Below are positions 34,802 through 44,039 of a DNA stretch of 64,000 bases, piece by piece (the first letter of the stretch is position 1; the number at the start of each line of letters is the position of its first letter). The translations under genes and the position numbers were made by a program. The notes beneath the pieces were generated by a model. That model was not told where the DNA came from. It did no database searches and saw only the letters and a program-made list of their open reading frames with translations. Origin of the DNA: Kroppenstedtia eburnea (GTDB taxonomy: Bacteria > Bacillota > Bacilli > Thermoactinomycetales > DSM-45169); assembly GCF_013282215.1 (NCBI RefSeq), contig NZ_CP048103.1:1116001-1180000 (forward strand), given 5' to 3'.

Positions 34802-35953
34802 ATGTCGAACCCCAATTTCGTCGTTTCCAGGGAGGACTGGTCACTGCACCGCAAAGGTTACCAGGATCAGATGCGCCATCAGGAAAAAGTGAAGGATGCC
34901 ATCAAAAGAAATCTGTCAGACCTGGTCAGTGAGGAAAGTATCATTCTCTCCGACGGCAAAAAACTGGTGAAAATCCCGATCCGATCCATGGAGGAGTACC
35001 GTTTTCGCTACAATTACAACAAGGGGAAGCATGTCGGTCAGGGAGACGGAAAATCCCAGGTGGGGGATGTGCTCGGACGGGAACCCGCCAAAGCCGGACC
35101 CGGCAAAGGCAGTGGAGCGGGGGATGCACCGGGCCAGGATGTATATGAGGCGGAAATCTCCGTGGAAGAGTTGGAGGAGATCCTCTTTTCTGAGATGGAG
35201 TTACCCCGGCTGCAACAGAAAGAAGAGGATGAGATCCAGGTCGAGGAGATCCGTTTCAATGATATCCGCAAAAAAGGGTTGATGGGCAACATCGATAAGA
35301 AGCGCACCCTGCTGGAAGCTCTGAAACGGAACGCTATCAATGGAAAACGCGGCTTCGGCCGGATCTCGGAAGACGACTTGCGGTTCAAGACGTGGGAAGA
35401 GGTCGTCCTCCCTCATTCCAATGCGGTCGTACTAGCCATGATGGACACGAGCGGTTCCATGGGCATCTTTGAAAAATATATCGCCCGCAGTTTCTTCTTC
35501 TGGATGACCCGTTTCCTTCGCACCAAATACGAAAAGGTGGAGATCGTCTTTATCGCCCATCACACCGAAGCCAAAGAAGTATCCGAAGATCAATTTTTCA
35601 ACAAAGGGGAGTCCGGCGGCACCATCTGCTCCTCCGCCTACCGCAAAGCTCTCCAAATCATCGATGAGCGCTATCCGCCCAGCCGCTACAACATCTATCC
35701 CTTCCACTTCTCCGATGGCGACAATCTCACCTCGGACAACGAACGCTGTCTCAAACTGGTCGATGAACTGATGAAGCGCTCCAATCTCTTCGGATACGGC
35801 GAGGTAAATCAATACAATCGCCACAGTACCCTGATGACCGCCTACCGCCATATCCGGGATCCGAAGTTCATGCATTACGTCATCCGGGAGAAGGGGCAAG
35901 TCTACGACGCCCTGAAGCACTTTTTTGAGAAGAAAGAGGAAGAGGCGGGGTGA
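34802..35953 (+). CDS. yhbH: sporulation protein YhbH (DUF444/YeaH family)
   Basis: YhbH/YeaH proteins (DUF444) are co-expressed with PrkA and needed for normal sporulation or stress survival. The 383-residue protein starts [20 protein letters not shown], has the glycine-rich region [16 protein letters not shown], and a von Willebrand A-like domain with a MIDAS-type motif in [16 protein letters not shown] (about residue 220), then [14 protein letters not shown] and [10 protein letters not shown]. Start ATG 34802 lies after GGGAGG. It is the last gene of the pair, followed by a terminator near 36004. Confidence 0.96.
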   Translation: MSNPNFVVSREDWSLHRKGYQDQMRHQEKVKDAIKRNLSDLVSEESIILSDGKKLVKIPIRSMEEYRFRYNYNKGKHVGQGDGKSQVGDVLGREPAKAGPGKGSGAGDAPGQDVYEAEISVEELEEILFSEMELPRLQQKEEDEIQVEEIRFNDIRKKGLMGNIDKKRTLLEALKRNAINGKRGFGRISEDDLRFKTWEEVVLPHSNAVVLAMMDTSGSMGIFEKYIARSFFFWMTRFLRTKYEKVEIVFIAHHTEAKEVSEDQFFNKGESGGTICSSAYRKALQIIDERYPPSRYNIYPFHFSDGDNLTSDNERCLKLVDELMKRSNLFGYGEVNQYNRHSTLMTAYRHIRDPKFMHYVIREKGQVYDALKHFFEKKEEEAG

Positions 35954-36003
35954 ACAGCCGGAAATGAAAAAACCGGGTTTCGCTCAGAATGGACCCGGGT
36001 CAG

Positions 36004-36033
36004 GAACCGTCTTCGGGGGCGGTTCTTTTTTTG
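36004..36033 (+). terminator. rho-independent terminator after yhbH
   Basis: Stem GAACCG (36004-36009) and CGGTTC (36020-36025), then TTTTTTT; a further ACCCGGGT pairing lies just before it. Confidence 0.85.
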
Positions 36034-36661
36034 TGTCGTTCGACTCCGTATTAGATCTCGATCAAGTGGTCGGGTTACGGCTTCCCTCGGATCTTTTCCT
36101 TCTCGATCTCGGATCTGATCTCCTACGGCTGGTCTTCCGCCTCCGTAGGGCGGCTTCTTCGAGATGGACTTCCCCTCGCTGAGGGAGATGTGATGCCCCG
36201 TTGCAGACGTTTGGTGATCCCTTTCAACTCCCTGGCTCAGGATCTGGTTGATCTTGATCGGAATTGCGCACCCGGAGGGAGGCGGCGAAGGATGGATGCA
36301 AAGAAGAAACTAAGAAAAAAACGAGGAAGAAACGCCACAAAGTAAAGGAAAGGAAAGAAAAAAAGATAGTCGTCGCAAATACACCGACGACTCGGGCAGT
36401 GTCAGGGTGTTGGGGGAATGGTAGAATGTACCGGAGAAGGGAAAGAAGCCCGCGGCGATGCGTTGAGGCAACAAAAAGCCCCCTTTCCCACCACCAATAC
36501 GAAAGGGGGTTAGACATTCGCTTCTCCCAATCAGGAATATAACATGTCAGCATCATGAAAACCTTGCATAATTGACACCAGATTCTTTCAGATGATGTGT
36601 AATCTCTAGAAAAAGGAAGACTGCTCTGAATAGGCCGGGGCTGGACAAAAAAATGGGAGGG
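36034..36661. other. gene-poor decayed region
   Basis: No gene is supported. A hairpin at 36473-36510 (CCCCCTTTC and GAAAGGGGG) is followed on the minus strand by CTTTTTG, so it looks like a terminator without a gene to serve; the AAGAAAC-rich purine stretch around 36300-36370 is low-complexity. The region resembles a rearrangement zone that has lost its genes. Confidence 0.4.
36473..36510 (-). terminator. orphan terminator hairpin on the minus strand
   Basis: Arms CCCCCTTTC (36479-36487) and GAAAGGGGG (36501-36509); on the minus strand it is followed by CTTTTTG. No minus-strand gene is found to its right. Confidence 0.55.
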
Positions 36662-36883
36662 ATGACGTTGGAGGATTTGATCAAGGAGTATAGAGAGTCG
36701 TTGAAATCAGTAATCCGGGCATAGGAACAGGCGGACGACGAGGACCAGGAAGTTCTCGGTCGGATGGAAAGTGTGGATGACTACGGGAAGGCAACCGGCG
36801 GGGAATTGAACGGAGAGCGGCATCAACGGGAACGACCAATCGATCCGATCCATTTCCAGCGTTACGCTCGGCACCCACTTTAA
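36662..36883 (+). pseudogene. degenerate phage sigma-factor-like gene (positive control factor type)
   Basis: An ATG after GGGAGGG begins TLEDLIKEYRESLKSVIRA and stops at TAG. Conserved pieces then reappear in different frames: QADDEDQEVLGRMES in the first frame, WMTTGRQPAGN one frame off, GIERRAA in another, and QRERPIDPIHFQRYARHPL back in the first frame. Together they match the short phage sigma-like regulators that read WMxTGRxPGN then RGIERRAAYQRExPIDP. At least one nonsense mutation and several frameshifts make it inactive. It is the clearest phage relic in the window and lies just left of the island. Confidence 0.7.
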
Positions 36884-37180
36884 AGGAATGCTTTAATAAA
36901 AAAGAGTCGGTCTCAAATATGGTATATATTGATTCTATTATAAGCTTAAGCAAAGTCTTGAAGAAGTAATTAGGCAAATCAGAATGGAAAAAGCAAAACG
37001 GTTAAATTAATTGATTGAAATGGTCATTTTGTCAAATATACTAGCTAGAGTGTTAGACAGTAGTGTTGGGATAGAGCAAATTGATGATGACAATGAAATG
37101 GAGCGATTTTTAGTTAATAAAATCTATCGCATAGAATAAAAGTGTCATACGAATGCCACCTAATGAGGGAGGTTTGGAAC
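36884..37180 (+). other. AT-rich spacer with a doubtful 42-codon frame
   Basis: The stretch is much more AT-rich than its surroundings. From TTG 37011 to 37139 a frame encodes about 42 residues (ILSNILARVLDSSVGIEQID, then [12 protein letters not shown]), and the same frame is open before an upstream stop (LKQSLEEVIRQIRMEKAKRL). It has no ribosome site, so it may be the remnant of a small phage or host gene. Confidence 0.35.
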
Positions 37181-37948
37181 GTGAGAGGAACCAACATTGG
37201 CACAAAGCTGAAAATTGAAGGATTGAAAAAAAGCCTTGGTGGCCGGCCCGTTTTGAAAAATGTGAATCTCAGGATTTCACCCGGGGATTTCGTGGCGATT
37301 GTCGGTCGTTCCGGTTGTGGAAAAAGCACGTTACTTCGGCTGATTGCCGGATTGGAGATTCCCACCGGAGGTAAGGTCGTTCAAGATGGGGCACCGGTCC
37401 GGGGGTTGAATCCTTTGGTCCGGGTCATGTTTCAAGATCCACGCCTTCTTCCCTGGAAGAATGTCGTCGACAATGTGGCTCTCGGTGTCGCGGGAAGCGA
37501 TGGGGAGAAGAGAAAGTGGGCATCTGAAGTTCTTCGGGAAGTCGGGCTGGCGGAATATGGAGCGGAATGGCCAGCGGTTTTGTCCGGTGGGCAGCGCCAA
37601 CGGGTTGCACTGGCCAGGGGACTGGTGAGCCGGCCACGTCTGCTTCTGTTGGATGAACCTTTGGGAGCGCTGGATGCTTTGACACGCATTGAGATGCAGC
37701 GGTTGATTGAAAGATTGTGGAGGGAGCAAGGGTTTACAGCCCTTTTGGTCACTCATGATGTAGAGGAAGCGGTGGCAGTTGCGGACCGGGTGATTTTGCT
37801 TGAACAGGGAAGGATCGGACTGGATTTGACCATTAACCTCCCACGTCCTCGGCAGCGAAGCAATGCTAAATATGCGACCCTGGTCGAAACCATCCTGAAC
37901 CGGGTCATGGCGATCTCTACGACCCCTGTTCAGCAGAATGTCTTATAA
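37181..37948 (+). CDS. sulfonate/nitrate-type ABC transporter ATP-binding protein
   Basis: A 255-residue ATPase close in length and motifs to SsuB/Tau[21 protein letters not shown], Walker [18 protein letters not shown]-loop [13 protein letters not shown], signature [15 protein letters not shown], Walker [13 protein letters not shown] and [18 protein letters not shown] 37181 has GAGGGAGG with 8 nt spacing, better than the frame's first GTG at 37142. No permease or binding protein gene is adjacent, so the ATPase is orphaned; the flanking DNA (36034-37180 and 37949-38270) is decayed. Aliphatic sulfonates are a guess from family membership. Confidence 0.88.
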   Translation: MRGTNIGTKLKIEGLKKSLGGRPVLKNVNLRISPGDFVAIVGRSGCGKSTLLRLIAGLEIPTGGKVVQDGAPVRGLNPLVRVMFQDPRLLPWKNVVDNVALGVAGSDGEKRKWASEVLREVGLAEYGAEWPAVLSGGQRQRVALARGLVSRPRLLLLDEPLGALDALTRIEMQRLIERLWREQGFTALLVTHDVEEAVAVADRVILLEQGRIGLDLTINLPRPRQRSNAKYATLVETILNRVMAISTTPVQQNVL

Positions 37949-38273
37949 TCATCCCGGCAATCTCTCCTACTCAGCCTAACGCAATGCCTTCCAGATCGTT
38001 GAGCGCAATCCGCCCAGCCGCCGATGCCTTCCCTTTTTTAAGAAGAAAGGGAAGAGACGATTTGTTGGACTCCCCCGCTGCCCGGAAAGGAGGGCGGGGG
38101 AGTTGTTTTTCGCGAGATTTGCGGGGAAATGTTCGAACGGCCTCAAGCCCTCGGCAAGGCCTGCTGCACGCATAAGCTCAAGATTTAAACACAGTCCGGT
38201 GCGAACCTGCATGTGAGGTGTTGTAGGAGTCGGAGTCACTCCTTCTCTTACTCGATCGGATATACTGCGTTCC
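37949..38273. other. intergenic region with a terminator, no gene
   Basis: Apart from the hairpin at 38069-38110 I find nothing. On the minus strand a short piece near 37975-38030 (SAAGRIALNDLEGIALG then stop) looks like the end of a lost gene. The right part ends at the DPE gene and shows a change in base style near 38270, the probable left edge of the island. Confidence 0.4.
38069..38110 (+). terminator. rho-independent terminator after the orphan ATPase
   Basis: Stem ACTCCCCCGC (38069-38078) and GCGGGGGAGT (38094-38103), then TGTTTTT. Confidence 0.8.
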
Positions 38274-39143
38274 CTACTCCCCAAACGCCGCTTTCACAAA
38301 TTCCAGCGACTCTGCCAGCTCCCGGTCCAACTGTTCCTCCGTCGCATTTCCCGACAGATCGCGCCAGAGCTTGATGTCCCGGCCGACCTGTCCGCCGGTT
38401 TTGACGAAGGGTTCCATGACGACGTAGCCATCGTAGCGGATGTCTTTCAGCGCCTGTCCGATTTCTGTCCAAGGCATCGAACCCTTGCCCGGGACTTTCC
38501 GGTTCGCTTCGCCGATGTGCAGTTGGCCGAGGTGGTCACCGGTATAGCGGATGGCGTCGGCAATGTGGTCTTCCTCGATGTTCATGTGGAATGTGTCGAG
38601 CATGACTTTCACATTCGGCTTGTTTACTTCCTTCACGTAGGCGACTGCTTCCTCCGCGTCGTTCAGGAGAAACTGCTCAAACCGGTTGAGCGTTTCGATG
38701 AGGAGTGTGATGTTGTACTGCCGTGCGTACTCCGCCAGCTCTCTGACGCTTTCGATGCTGTGCTTCCTTGCGGCCGGCTTGTCGAAGGGACCGCTGTAGT
38801 CAACCGGCCAATACGAGTAGACCGTGCCGCCGATCCGGTGGATGCCGGCCTGATGCATCGCGTCCATCACTTTCTTCACGAAGGTGATGCCGTTCCGGCG
38901 CACCGTTTTGTCAGTTGACGAGACATCGTATTCCTTCGGCAGGCCGATCCCGGCCGTCAGGATGATATCGTGCTGTTCGGCGAGTTGCTTCAGCCGCTCC
39001 AGTTTCTGCTCCGGAAGGTTGACGAGACCCAATGCCGCCACTTCGAGGATGTCGAGGCCCAACTTTTTCACTTTCCGCACGTATTTCTCGAAATCCACAT
39101 CCCACGAGTCTTCCCAGTAAGCGAAATAGACACCGTATTTCAT
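38274..39143 (-). CDS. D-allulose (D-psicose)/D-tagatose 3-epimerase
   Basis: This TIM-barrel enzyme interconverts free ketohexoses at C3 (allulose/fructose, tagatose/sorbose). The 289-residue protein matches the DPE/DTE family closely: YGVYFAYWEDSWDVDFEKYV, TAGIGLPKEYDVSS, IGGTVYSYWPVDYS, catalytic Glu in LIETLNRFEQFLLND, metal ligands in VMLDTFHMNIEEDHI, HIGEANRKVPGKGSMPW and the second Glu in VVMEPFVKTGGQVG. Its neighbours are a GntR regulator (divergent) and then kinases and an aldolase. The gene is read toward the left edge of the island; its promoter overlaps that of the regulator. Confidence 0.93.
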   Translation of the reverse strand: MKYGVYFAYWEDSWDVDFEKYVRKVKKLGLDILEVAALGLVNLPEQKLERLKQLAEQHDIILTAGIGLPKEYDVSSTDKTVRRNGITFVKKVMDAMHQAGIHRIGGTVYSYWPVDYSGPFDKPAARKHSIESVRELAEYARQYNITLLIETLNRFEQFLLNDAEEAVAYVKEVNKPNVKVMLDTFHMNIEEDHIADAIRYTGDHLGQLHIGEANRKVPGKGSMPWTEIGQALKDIRYDGYVVMEPFVKTGGQVGRDIKLWRDLSGNATEEQLDRELAESLEFVKAAFGE

Positions 39144-39185
39144 TTGATTTACACCTCCAGCCTTATACGTACCTTTGTTATGATA

Positions 39186-39237
39186 TTGCGATATTATGAC
39201 TAAATGATATAATATGAAAGCGATATCTTTTAGTCAA
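39186..39237. promoter_or_regulatory. overlapping divergent promoters with inverted repeat operator
   Basis: Plus strand: -35 TTGCGA (39186-39191), 16-nt spacer, -10 TATAAT (39208-39213), reading toward the GntR gene. Minus strand: -35 TTGACT (39232-39237), 17-nt spacer, -10 TATTAT (39209-39214), reading toward the epimerase gene. The two -10 boxes lie on the same bases. An inverted repeat TGACTAAA (39197-39204) and TTTAGTCA (39229-39236) brackets them, an attractive operator for the GntR product to control both directions. Confidence 0.7.
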
Positions 39238-39369
39238 GTGGGAAAATTACGCCGGAGCTCCGGTGCTGAATGACAGGCAAAGACACTCATTTTGGAGCTA
39301 TGTACTGCCAGCAAGGGAAGCTATTTCAAATTAAGGCTTGAACATTATGCAGCAAGGTGGGAGAAAGTG

Positions 39370-40107
39370 ATGGACAAATTAGACAAATACGTCCCGATTC
39401 CGCTTTATTTCCAGTTGAAGGAAATCATCTTGAAGAAGATACGGGACGGTACCTATCAAGTGGAGGACGCCATCCCGACGGAAAAGGAACTGAGCGAGAT
39501 GTACAATATCAGCCGGACGACCGTCCGTCAGGCGATCACCGAGCTCGTTCAGGAGGGCTGGTTGTACCGGGTGAAGAGCAAGGGGACGTTCGTCCGGACC
39601 CCAAAAATCGCGCAGAGCTTCATTCAGGCACTTGGCTCGTTTAACGACCAGATCCGGGCTCTGGGCATGAACCCGTCGACGGAGGTGCTCGACTTCAAAG
39701 TGATGGATGCACCCGAGCCGGTGGCGGAGCAGCTGAAACTGCAGCAGGAGGACAAGGTGATCTATATCCACCGTCGCCGATTCGCGGACAACGAGCCGAT
39801 TGTCATGGTGAAGACGTTCCTGCCGTATGAGAAGTGCAGCTTCGTTTTGGACCATGACCTCGTCAAAGGCTCACTCTACCCGGTATTGGGCACAAAAAGC
39901 GAGACGTCCATCAGCAAAATCCGTCGTTTTATCGAGGCGGTCGAAGCGGACGACTATGATGTGGAAAACCTGAACGTGGCGCCAGGGAGCGCCATCCAGA
40001 AGTTCCTGTCGATCGGTTACAACGTCAACGATGAGCCGATTGAATACTCGGTTGCCCGCTACCGCGGGGACAAGAATCGCTTTGAAATTGTCATCACCGC
40101 CAAATAA
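39370..40107 (+). CDS. GntR family transcriptional regulator (HutC/UTRA type)
   Basis: A 245-residue repressor with an N-terminal winged helix (LYFQLKEIILKKIRDGTYQ, IPTEKELSEMYNISRTTVRQ as helix-turn-helix) and a C-terminal UTRA effector domain that binds a sugar-related ligand (DKVIYIHRRRFADNEPIVMV, ENLNVAPGSAIQKFL). I use ATG 39370 after GGTGGGAG; the frame is open 26 codons upstream but those are not GntR-like. It is divergent from the epimerase and followed after 25 nt by the first FGGY kinase, so it likely regulates the island. Other candidate operators lie at 47372 and 53377. Confidence 0.92.
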   Translation: MDKLDKYVPIPLYFQLKEIILKKIRDGTYQVEDAIPTEKELSEMYNISRTTVRQAITELVQEGWLYRVKSKGTFVRTPKIAQSFIQALGSFNDQIRALGMNPSTEVLDFKVMDAPEPVAEQLKLQQEDKVIYIHRRRFADNEPIVMVKTFLPYEKCSFVLDHDLVKGSLYPVLGTKSETSISKIRRFIEAVEADDYDVENLNVAPGSAIQKFLSIGYNVNDEPIEYSVARYRGDKNRFEIVITAK

Positions 40108-40132
40108 ACAGATAGAAGAGAGGGGAACCCGT

Positions 40133-41668
40133 ATGGGGCAGTATATTTTGGCGCACGACCTTGGAACTTCCGGAAACAAGGCATCGTTGTTTTCGACGGA
40201 TGGCAAGTTGGTCGGAAGCCACATCGTGTCCTACGATACGCATTTCTTCAATGAAAAATGGGTGGAGCAGGACCCGGAAGACTGGTGGGAGGCCGTCTGC
40301 CTCTCGACGAAGCAGCTGATTGAGGAGATAGGCATTTACCCCGAGGAGATCCAGGTCGTCAGTTTCAGCGGTCAGATGATGGGCTGCCTGTGTGTCGACA
40401 AGAACGGGAAACCGCTCCGCGACTCGATCATCTGGGCTGACCAGCGGGCGACGAAGCAGGTGAAGGATCTCGAAACACATCTGACGCAGGAAGAGTTTTA
40501 CCGGATCGTCGGCCATCGGAACACACCGTCGTACGGGATCCAGAAGCTCATGTGGATTCGGGACAACGAGCCGGATATCTATGAAAAGACGCATAAAGTA
40601 CTGAACGCGAAAGATTACATTGTCTTCAAGCTGACGGGCGCCTTCGTCACGGACTACTCTGACGGCAACAGCATGGGCTGTTTCGACCTTGAGGACCTGA
40701 AGTGGTCAGACCGGATCCTGGAGGCAAGCGGCATCGACCCGGAAAAGCTGCCGAATCTGCAGCCGTCGACCTATGTTGCGGGTAGTGTGACCGAAGAGGC
40801 GGCCAAGGCGACCGGCATGGCGCCGGGTACGAAAGTCGTCATCGGTGCCGGCGACGGCGTCACGGCAAACATCGGTGCAGGTTCGGTGGAGGAAGGGAAA
40901 ACGTATTGTTCCTTAGGCACATCCGCGTGGGTGACGACGACCGCCAAGAAGCCGATTTTCGATCCGGAGATGCGGACGGTCACGTGGGCGCACGCCATCC
41001 CGGGCTACTACGCGCCGAACGGCACGATGCAGTATGCCGGCGGGGCGTTCAACTGGATGAAAGAGACGGTCTGTACGGGCGAGCGGGAAGCGGCCGGACG
41101 GGGCGGAAAGTCGGTCTATGATTTGATCAATGAGCAGGTCGAACTGGCACCGCCGGGCTCGAACGGGCTCTTGTTTCTGCCATACCTGTTGGGTGAACGT
41201 GCACCGCGCTGGGATACGGCGTCGAAGGGATCTTATATCGGTATCACATCCGAGACGACCCGTGCGGATCTGCTCCGAAGTGTCATCGAAGGGGTCACTT
41301 ACAATCTTGGCATCATCCTCGACATTCTCCAGCAGCACATGGACATCCATGAGGTCATCATCATCGGCGGCGGGGCGAAGAGCCAGGCATGGCTCCGGAT
41401 CATGGCGGATGTGTTCGCGATCCCGGTGAAGGTGCCGACCATCCTCGACGAGGCCAGCTCCATGGGTGCGGCGATCATCGGCGGGGTCGGCGCCGGACTG
41501 TTCGAGGACTTCCACGTCGTCGATCGGTTCCTTAAGATCGAACGGTCGCAGCAGCCAAATCCGGAAAACAAAGCGGTTTATGAAGAGGCGAAGCGGCGGT
41601 TCAACGATTTCTATTTCGCTCTCAGGACGGTCTTCGAAAGACACCAGGCGGAAGGGGCTGTAAACTGA
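40133..41668 (+). CDS. FGGY family carbohydrate kinase 1 (xylulokinase-like)
   Basis: A 511-residue kinase of the FGGY superfamily, phosphorylating a ketose, polyol or related sugar. It begins YILAHDLGTSGNKASLFSTDG, with GxDxGT replaced by HDLGTS, contains IIWADQRATKQV, the phosphate-binding stretch VIGAGDGVTANIGAGSV and LLGERAPRWDTA in the second domain, and IIIGGGAKSQAW near the end. The ribosome site GAGAGGGGA precedes ATG 40133. Its stop overlaps the start of the aldolase gene by one base (TGATG), so translation is coupled. Specificity is not decidable; with a tagatose/allulose epimerase nearby, ketohexose kinase activity is plausible. Confidence 0.85.
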   Translation: MGQYILAHDLGTSGNKASLFSTDGKLVGSHIVSYDTHFFNEKWVEQDPEDWWEAVCLSTKQLIEEIGIYPEEIQVVSFSGQMMGCLCVDKNGKPLRDSIIWADQRATKQVKDLETHLTQEEFYRIVGHRNTPSYGIQKLMWIRDNEPDIYEKTHKVLNAKDYIVFKLTGAFVTDYSDGNSMGCFDLEDLKWSDRILEASGIDPEKLPNLQPSTYVAGSVTEEAAKATGMAPGTKVVIGAGDGVTANIGAGSVEEGKTYCSLGTSAWVTTTAKKPIFDPEMRTVTWAHAIPGYYAPNGTMQYAGGAFNWMKETVCTGEREAAGRGGKSVYDLINEQVELAPPGSNGLLFLPYLLGERAPRWDTASKGSYIGITSETTRADLLRSVIEGVTYNLGIILDILQQHMDIHEVIIIGGGAKSQAWLRIMADVFAIPVKVPTILDEASSMGAAIIGGVGAGLFEDFHVVDRFLKIERSQQPNPENKAVYEEAKRRFNDFYFALRTVFERHQAEGAVN

Positions 41669-42540
41669 TGGCTCTTGGGACAAGTCGACAGATCCTGCAG
41701 CACGCGCGTGAACACGGGTATGCGGTGTGCGCATTCAATGTGGAAAACATGGAAATGGTCCAGGCGGTTGTTGGGGCGGCGGAGGAGACTGACTCCCCGG
41801 TCATCATCCAGACGTCGGCGAATACGGTGAAGTACGCGCATATGGACTATTACTACGGGATGGTCCGGGCGGCCATGAAGCATGCGACGGTGCCGGTTGC
41901 CCTGCATCTCGATCACGGCGACGGGACAGAACTTGCCCTGAAGGCGATTCGGGCCGGCTATACGTCGGTTATGATCGATGGGTCAAAGCAGCCCTTCGAG
42001 GAGAATCTTCGCCAGACGAAGGCGGTCGTAGACCTGAGCCGGCCGGTCGGGGTCTCAGTCGAGGCGGAGCTGGGCAATGTCGGTGGGAAGCTGGGGGACC
42101 CGGATTACGGGACCGATGGCTACACGAAACCCGATGAGGCGAAGGAATTTGTCGAGCGCACCGGAGTTGATTCACTTGCAGTTGCAATCGGTACGGCACA
42201 CGGCGTCTATAAGGGCGAGCCGAACCTCGATTTGGAGCTCCTTCGCACTCTGCGGGAGACAGTCGATGTCCCACTCGTTCTCCATGGTGCATCGGGACTG
42301 TCGGAACAGGATGTTCAAAACTGCATCAGGCATGGCATCAGCAAAGTCAACTACGCTACGGAACTCCGGATCGCCTTCACCGAGGCGGTAAAAAACTACT
42401 TCACCATTGAGAGCGATTTCATTGATCCAAAGAAATTCACCGGCTACGCGCGTGAAAAAGTGATGGATGTCGCAATAGAGAAGATGCGCACCTGCGGCAG
42501 TCACGGGCAGGCCGCGACATTTTTGAGAAGCAGAGGTTGA
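41668..42540 (+). CDS. class II aldolase of the tagatose-/fructose-bisphosphate type (GatY/KbaY-like)
   Basis: A 290-residue zinc-dependent aldolase that splits tagatose-1,6- or fructose-1,6-bisphosphate into dihydroxyacetone phosphate and glyceraldehyde 3-phosphate. Signatures are AVCAFNVENMEMVQAVV, zinc ligands in VPVALHLDHGDGTE, VSVEAELGNVGG, AVAIGTAHGVYKG (GTAHG) and VLHGASGLSEQDVQ. ATG 41668 overlaps the kinase stop codon. In combination with the GatD-like dehydrogenase (44208) and PfkB kinase (45270) it fits a tagatose-6-phosphate/tagatose-1,6-bisphosphate route. Fructose- versus tagatose-bisphosphate preference is unsettled. Confidence 0.92.
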   Translation: MALGTSRQILQHAREHGYAVCAFNVENMEMVQAVVGAAEETDSPVIIQTSANTVKYAHMDYYYGMVRAAMKHATVPVALHLDHGDGTELALKAIRAGYTSVMIDGSKQPFEENLRQTKAVVDLSRPVGVSVEAELGNVGGKLGDPDYGTDGYTKPDEAKEFVERTGVDSLAVAIGTAHGVYKGEPNLDLELLRTLRETVDVPLVLHGASGLSEQDVQNCIRHGISKVNYATELRIAFTEAVKNYFTIESDFIDPKKFTGYAREKVMDVAIEKMRTCGSHGQAATFLRSRG

Positions 42541-42543
42541 CCG

Positions 42544-44028
42544 ATGGAACGTTTGTTGCTAGGAATCGATATCGGTACATCATCGTGCAAAGTGGCGGTT
42601 TTCCAAGAGAACGGGCGTGTCGTCGTCCAGGCGGCTGCGGATTACCCGCTCTATTATCCGAGGCCCGGCTGGGTGGAGCAGGATCCCGACGAATGGTGGG
42701 CAGGGGTCTGTCAGGCCCTCCGGCAGTGCCTGAAGGATGAGAATGTCGATCCCGGTTTGATCGCCGGTATCGGGCTCGCCGGACAGGGTTGGTCGGCAAT
42801 CCCAGTCGACGAAGAAGGGAACGTCCTCCAACGGACGCCGATCTGGCTGGATACACGGGCGGCAGACCTTTCCCGCCGCGTGCTGGAGAAAATTCCGGAA
42901 GAAGCCATCTTCCGGGTATCCGGCAACCCATTCTTCCCGACGTATTCGACGCCGAAAGTGCTCTGGTTCAGGGAGAAGATGCCGGAGCTGTTTGATCGGA
43001 CGTACAAGTTTCTGCAGAGCAACGGTTTTATCGGTCTGAAACTCACGGGGAACCTGACATCCGATCGGAGCCAGAGCTACGGCTGGCATTTCTATGATCC
43101 GGTTGCGTGCGAATATGACCGGGACATGGCTGAGCGCTTCGACATCCCGATTGACAAGCTCCCGGAGATCGCCCGTTGCCATGACGTGATCGGTACGGTG
43201 ACAGAACAGGCGGCGAGGGAGACGGGACTCAGGCCTGGCACGCCGGTCGTTGCGGGCGGGCTCGATGCGGCATGCGGCACATTGGGTGCCGGTGTGATCC
43301 GCCATTACGAGACCCAGCTGCAGGGAGGACAGGCGGGCGGTATCAGCATCTGCCTGAACGAGCCGAAGATGCATCCAAAGCTCATCTTCTCCCCGCACGT
43401 CATCCCGGACCGCTACCTCCTGCAGGGCGGTACGGTCGGCGGGGGCGGGGCGCTCCGCTGGTTCCGCGAGAAGTTCGGGGAGGATCTCAACTTCGGCGAG
43501 CTGACGAAGTTAGCCGAGCCGATCCCGGAAGGTTCCGACGGCGTCGTCTTCCTTCCATATCTGGCCGGTGAGCGCAGCCCGCTTTGGAACCCGAAGGCGA
43601 AAGCCGTCTTTTACGGACTCAGCTTCAAAGAGACGAAGGGCCATGCCCTTCGATCGGTACTCGAAGGCGTCGTCTTCTCGGTATACCACAACCTGCTCAC
43701 CGCACAAGAAGCGGGTGTCGACATCGAAAAATTGGATATTCACGCAATGGGCGGTGCTGCCAACAGCGAATTGTGGATCCAGATGTATGCAGACGTCACC
43801 GGCTGCCCGATCTGCGTCCCCAGTTCCGATACCGCGACGACATTGGGTGCGGCCTTGCTTGCCGGAGTCGGTGTCGGCGTGTATGAGGACTTCGACGAAG
43901 CGGTCGCCCGCACGGTGACCATCCGTCGCCGGCACGAACCGGACCCGGAACGGCGGAAGCGGTACAAACCGTCGTTGGAGACGTATCTGAGACTCTCAAA
44001 GCTCATGAACGAAGAGATGTTTGTCTGA
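42544..44028 (+). CDS. FGGY family carbohydrate kinase 2 (xylulokinase-like)
   Basis: A second FGGY kinase, 494 residues: LLLGIDIGTSSCKVAVFQENG at the N-terminus with the ATP-site GxDxGTS, PRPGWVEQDPDEWWAGV, TPIWLDTRAADL, VVAGGLDAACGTLGAGV and LPYLAGERSPLWNPKAKAVF. It is related to, but clearly different from, the kinase at 40133, so the two probably act on different sugars or produce different phosphates. It starts 3 nt after the aldolase stop, with AGAGG upstream. A gap of about 180 nt without a gene separates it from the GatD-like gene. Confidence 0.87.
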   Translation: MERLLLGIDIGTSSCKVAVFQENGRVVVQAAADYPLYYPRPGWVEQDPDEWWAGVCQALRQCLKDENVDPGLIAGIGLAGQGWSAIPVDEEGNVLQRTPIWLDTRAADLSRRVLEKIPEEAIFRVSGNPFFPTYSTPKVLWFREKMPELFDRTYKFLQSNGFIGLKLTGNLTSDRSQSYGWHFYDPVACEYDRDMAERFDIPIDKLPEIARCHDVIGTVTEQAARETGLRPGTPVVAGGLDAACGTLGAGVIRHYETQLQGGQAGGISICLNEPKMHPKLIFSPHVIPDRYLLQGGTVGGGGALRWFREKFGEDLNFGELTKLAEPIPEGSDGVVFLPYLAGERSPLWNPKAKAVFYGLSFKETKGHALRSVLEGVVFSVYHNLLTAQEAGVDIEKLDIHAMGGAANSELWIQMYADVTGCPICVPSSDTATTLGAALLAGVGVGVYEDFDEAVARTVTIRRRHEPDPERRKRYKPSLETYLRLSKLMNEEMFV

Positions 44029-44039
44029 GCCACGAACGG

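Noticed and set aside
35925-36182. Open frame overlapping the yhbH 3' end
   Set aside because: It begins inside yhbH and its text turns into low-complexity Arg/Leu after the terminator.
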